A stretch of 64,000 nt of DNA from Chitinophagaceae bacterium (lineage in GTDB: Bacteria > Bacteroidota > Bacteroidia > Chitinophagales > Chitinophagaceae), in the NCBI GenBank assembly GCA_947446645.1, contig CANFHA010000007.1, positions 186,001 to 250,000 of the forward strand. The letters are read 5' to 3'. Each line of letters opens with the position of its first letter. Position 1 is the first letter of the stretch. Position numbers and translations under genes: made by a program. Positions 63,037 through 64,000 of this stretch are shown here, piece by piece. Below the pieces are notes generated by a model that was given only the letters and a program-made list of their open reading frames with translations, ran no database searches and was not told the DNA's origin.

Positions 63037-64000
63037 ATGACCAAAGAAACACACATAGAAGATAGCTTAATTGCAAAGTTATCTGACCTTAAATACAGTT
63101 ACAGGTCTGACATACGTGACAGGGGTTCTCTTGAAAAAAATTTTCGTGAAAAGTTCCAAGCACTTAATCGGGTGAATTTAACGGATGCTGAATTTGCACG
63201 TTTACGGGACGGGATTATTAATTCTGATGTTTTTGCTTCCTCAAAATGCTTACGAGAAATCAATACATTCATTCGTGAAGACGGAACGCCTTTGCATTAC
63301 ACATTAGTAAATATAAAAGACTGGTGCAAAAATGAATTTGAAGTCATCAACCAATTGCGCATAAACACCGAAAACAGTCACCATCGCTATGATGTGATCT
63401 TGCTGATTAACGGAATACCCATTGTTCAAATTGAACTGAAAGGTTTGGAGGTTAGTCCACGCAGGGCTATGCAACAAATTGTTGATTACAAAAGCGATCC
63501 AGGTAATGGCTATACAAACTCACTCCTTTGCTTCATGCAGTTGTTCATTGTTAGCAACCGTGCCAACACTTACTACTTTGCTAATAACAATAATGCACAT
63601 TTCAGCTTTAACGCTGACGAACAGTTTTTGCCGATTTACCAATTAGCAGGTGAGGACAATAAAAAAATCACACACTTAGACGACTTCTCTGAAAAGTTTC
63701 TGAGTAAATGCACCCTTGGCCAGATGATAAGCAAATACATGGTTTTGGTAGCAAGCGAACAAAAACTGCTGGTGATGCGACCTTACCAGATTTATGCAGT
63801 GAAAGCCATTGTGGACTGTATTCACCAAAACAGAGGCAACGGCTATATTTGGCATACAACTGGAAGCGGAAAAACACTTACTTCTTTCAAAGCATCTACC
63901 CTGCTCAAAGACAATCCTGATATTGAAAAATGTTTATTTGTAGTTGACCGCAAAGACCTTGACCGGCAGACTCGGGAGGAATTCAATAAATTTCAAGAGG
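63037..64000 (+). CDS. hsdR: Type I restriction enzyme subunit R, 3' end outside window
   Basis: 321 residues are visible from MTKETHIEDSLIAKL. The nuclease domain (PD-(D/E)XK) shows RYDVILLINGIPIVQIELKG with the Asp and E-L-K triad and a following QxxxY motif (MQQIVDYK). The motor begins with Walker A TTGSGKT (about 275-282) and VVDRKDLDRQT (motif Ia). HsdR translocates and cuts unmodified DNA in complex with HsdM and HsdS; those genes are not in the window and are expected to the right. It diverges from the XRE regulator with 222 bp between. A 13-codon frame (62999-63040) overlaps its ATG in ATGA fashion. Confidence 0.93.
   Translation, partial: MTKETHIEDSLIAKLSDLKYSYRSDIRDRGSLEKNFREKFQALNRVNLTDAEFARLRDGIINSDVFASSKCLREINTFIREDGTPLHYTLVNIKDWCKNEFEVINQLRINTENSHHRYDVILLINGIPIVQIELKGLEVSPRRAMQQIVDYKSDPGNGYTNSLLCFMQLFIVSNRANTYYFANNNNAHFSFNADEQFLPIYQLAGEDNKKITHLDDFSEKFLSKCTLGQMISKYMVLVASEQKLLVMRPYQIYAVKAIVDCIHQNRGNGYIWHTTGSGKTLTSFKASTLLKDNPDIEKCLFVVDRKDLDRQTREEFNKFQE

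Larger units (their letters stand above)
59490..64000. mobile_element. Probable integrated element at tRNA-Leu, left end (right end outside window)
   Basis: It starts at the 3' end of tRNA-Leu(CAG), where a serine recombinase gene overlaps the tRNA. It carries small genes of the recombinase module, an XRE/ImmA-like regulator and hsdR, a typical cargo of defence islands. A+T content rises visibly compared with the left flank. The far boundary, expected as a repeat of the tRNA 3' end, is not inside the window, so extent and mobility are inferred. Confidence 0.75.

Overview
The window looks like a chromosomal segment of a Bacteroidota bacterium, probably of the Chitinophagales. The evidence is: two giant secreted proteins with C-terminal domains of the type IX secretion system (T9SS), a GldB-type gliding lipoprotein, a DUF177-rpmF-plsX operon, paired DUF1501/DUF1800 genes, Bacteroidota-type promoters (TTG, about 19 bp, TAnnTTTG), and few strong Shine-Dalgarno sites. 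The family-level assignment is an inference.

Layout. 1-8.9 kb: a truncated secreted subtilisin-like (S8) protease, a DUF1501-DUF1800 operon, a VOC protein, an Nramp-like transporter with an altered metal site, and a TfoX-N protein. 8.9-28.8 kb: two adjacent paralogous genes of 9.8 kb each, encoding T9SS proteins of 3270 and 3266 residues. They hold about 33 and 36 Ig-like (Big_2-like) repeats, with a 77-residue period in one and 74 in the other. They share a C-terminal tail but have different N-terminal modules. 29.4-46 kb: mostly housekeeping genes (cysteine desulfurase, pyruvate kinase, ScpA, DUF3078, M16 protease, methyltransferase, GldB, DUF1311, DUF763, MGMT, and the DUF177-rpmF-plsX-hydrolase operon, DUF58). 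46.3-59.3 kb: ferritin, an AlgX/AlgJ-like SGNH protein, two multi-PAS histidine kinases with a stand-alone receiver, a small lipoprotein, an S9 peptidase, a Big_5 lipoprotein, glutathione peroxidase, a thioesterase and a FAH-family enzyme.

59.4-64 kb: a tRNA-Leu(CAG) gene marks the left edge of a probable integrated element that runs off the right end of the window. A large serine recombinase gene reads antisense into the tRNA. Upstream of it, in the same direction, lie three small genes and an XRE/ImmA-like regulator whose HExxH motif is degenerate. That regulator has a textbook promoter with a 12-bp palindrome over the -33 box, and it faces a divergent type I restriction subunit gene (hsdR, truncated by the window end).

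The parts most worth following up are the twin giant repeat proteins, whose repeats are alike in protein but strongly diverged at synonymous sites, and the tRNA-Leu element, where a pseudo-peptidase regulator sits between a recombinase operon and a restriction gene. Translations of the left-edge protease, the 59-residue small gene and HsdR were done by hand. Family calls rest on recognised motifs, not on database searches.
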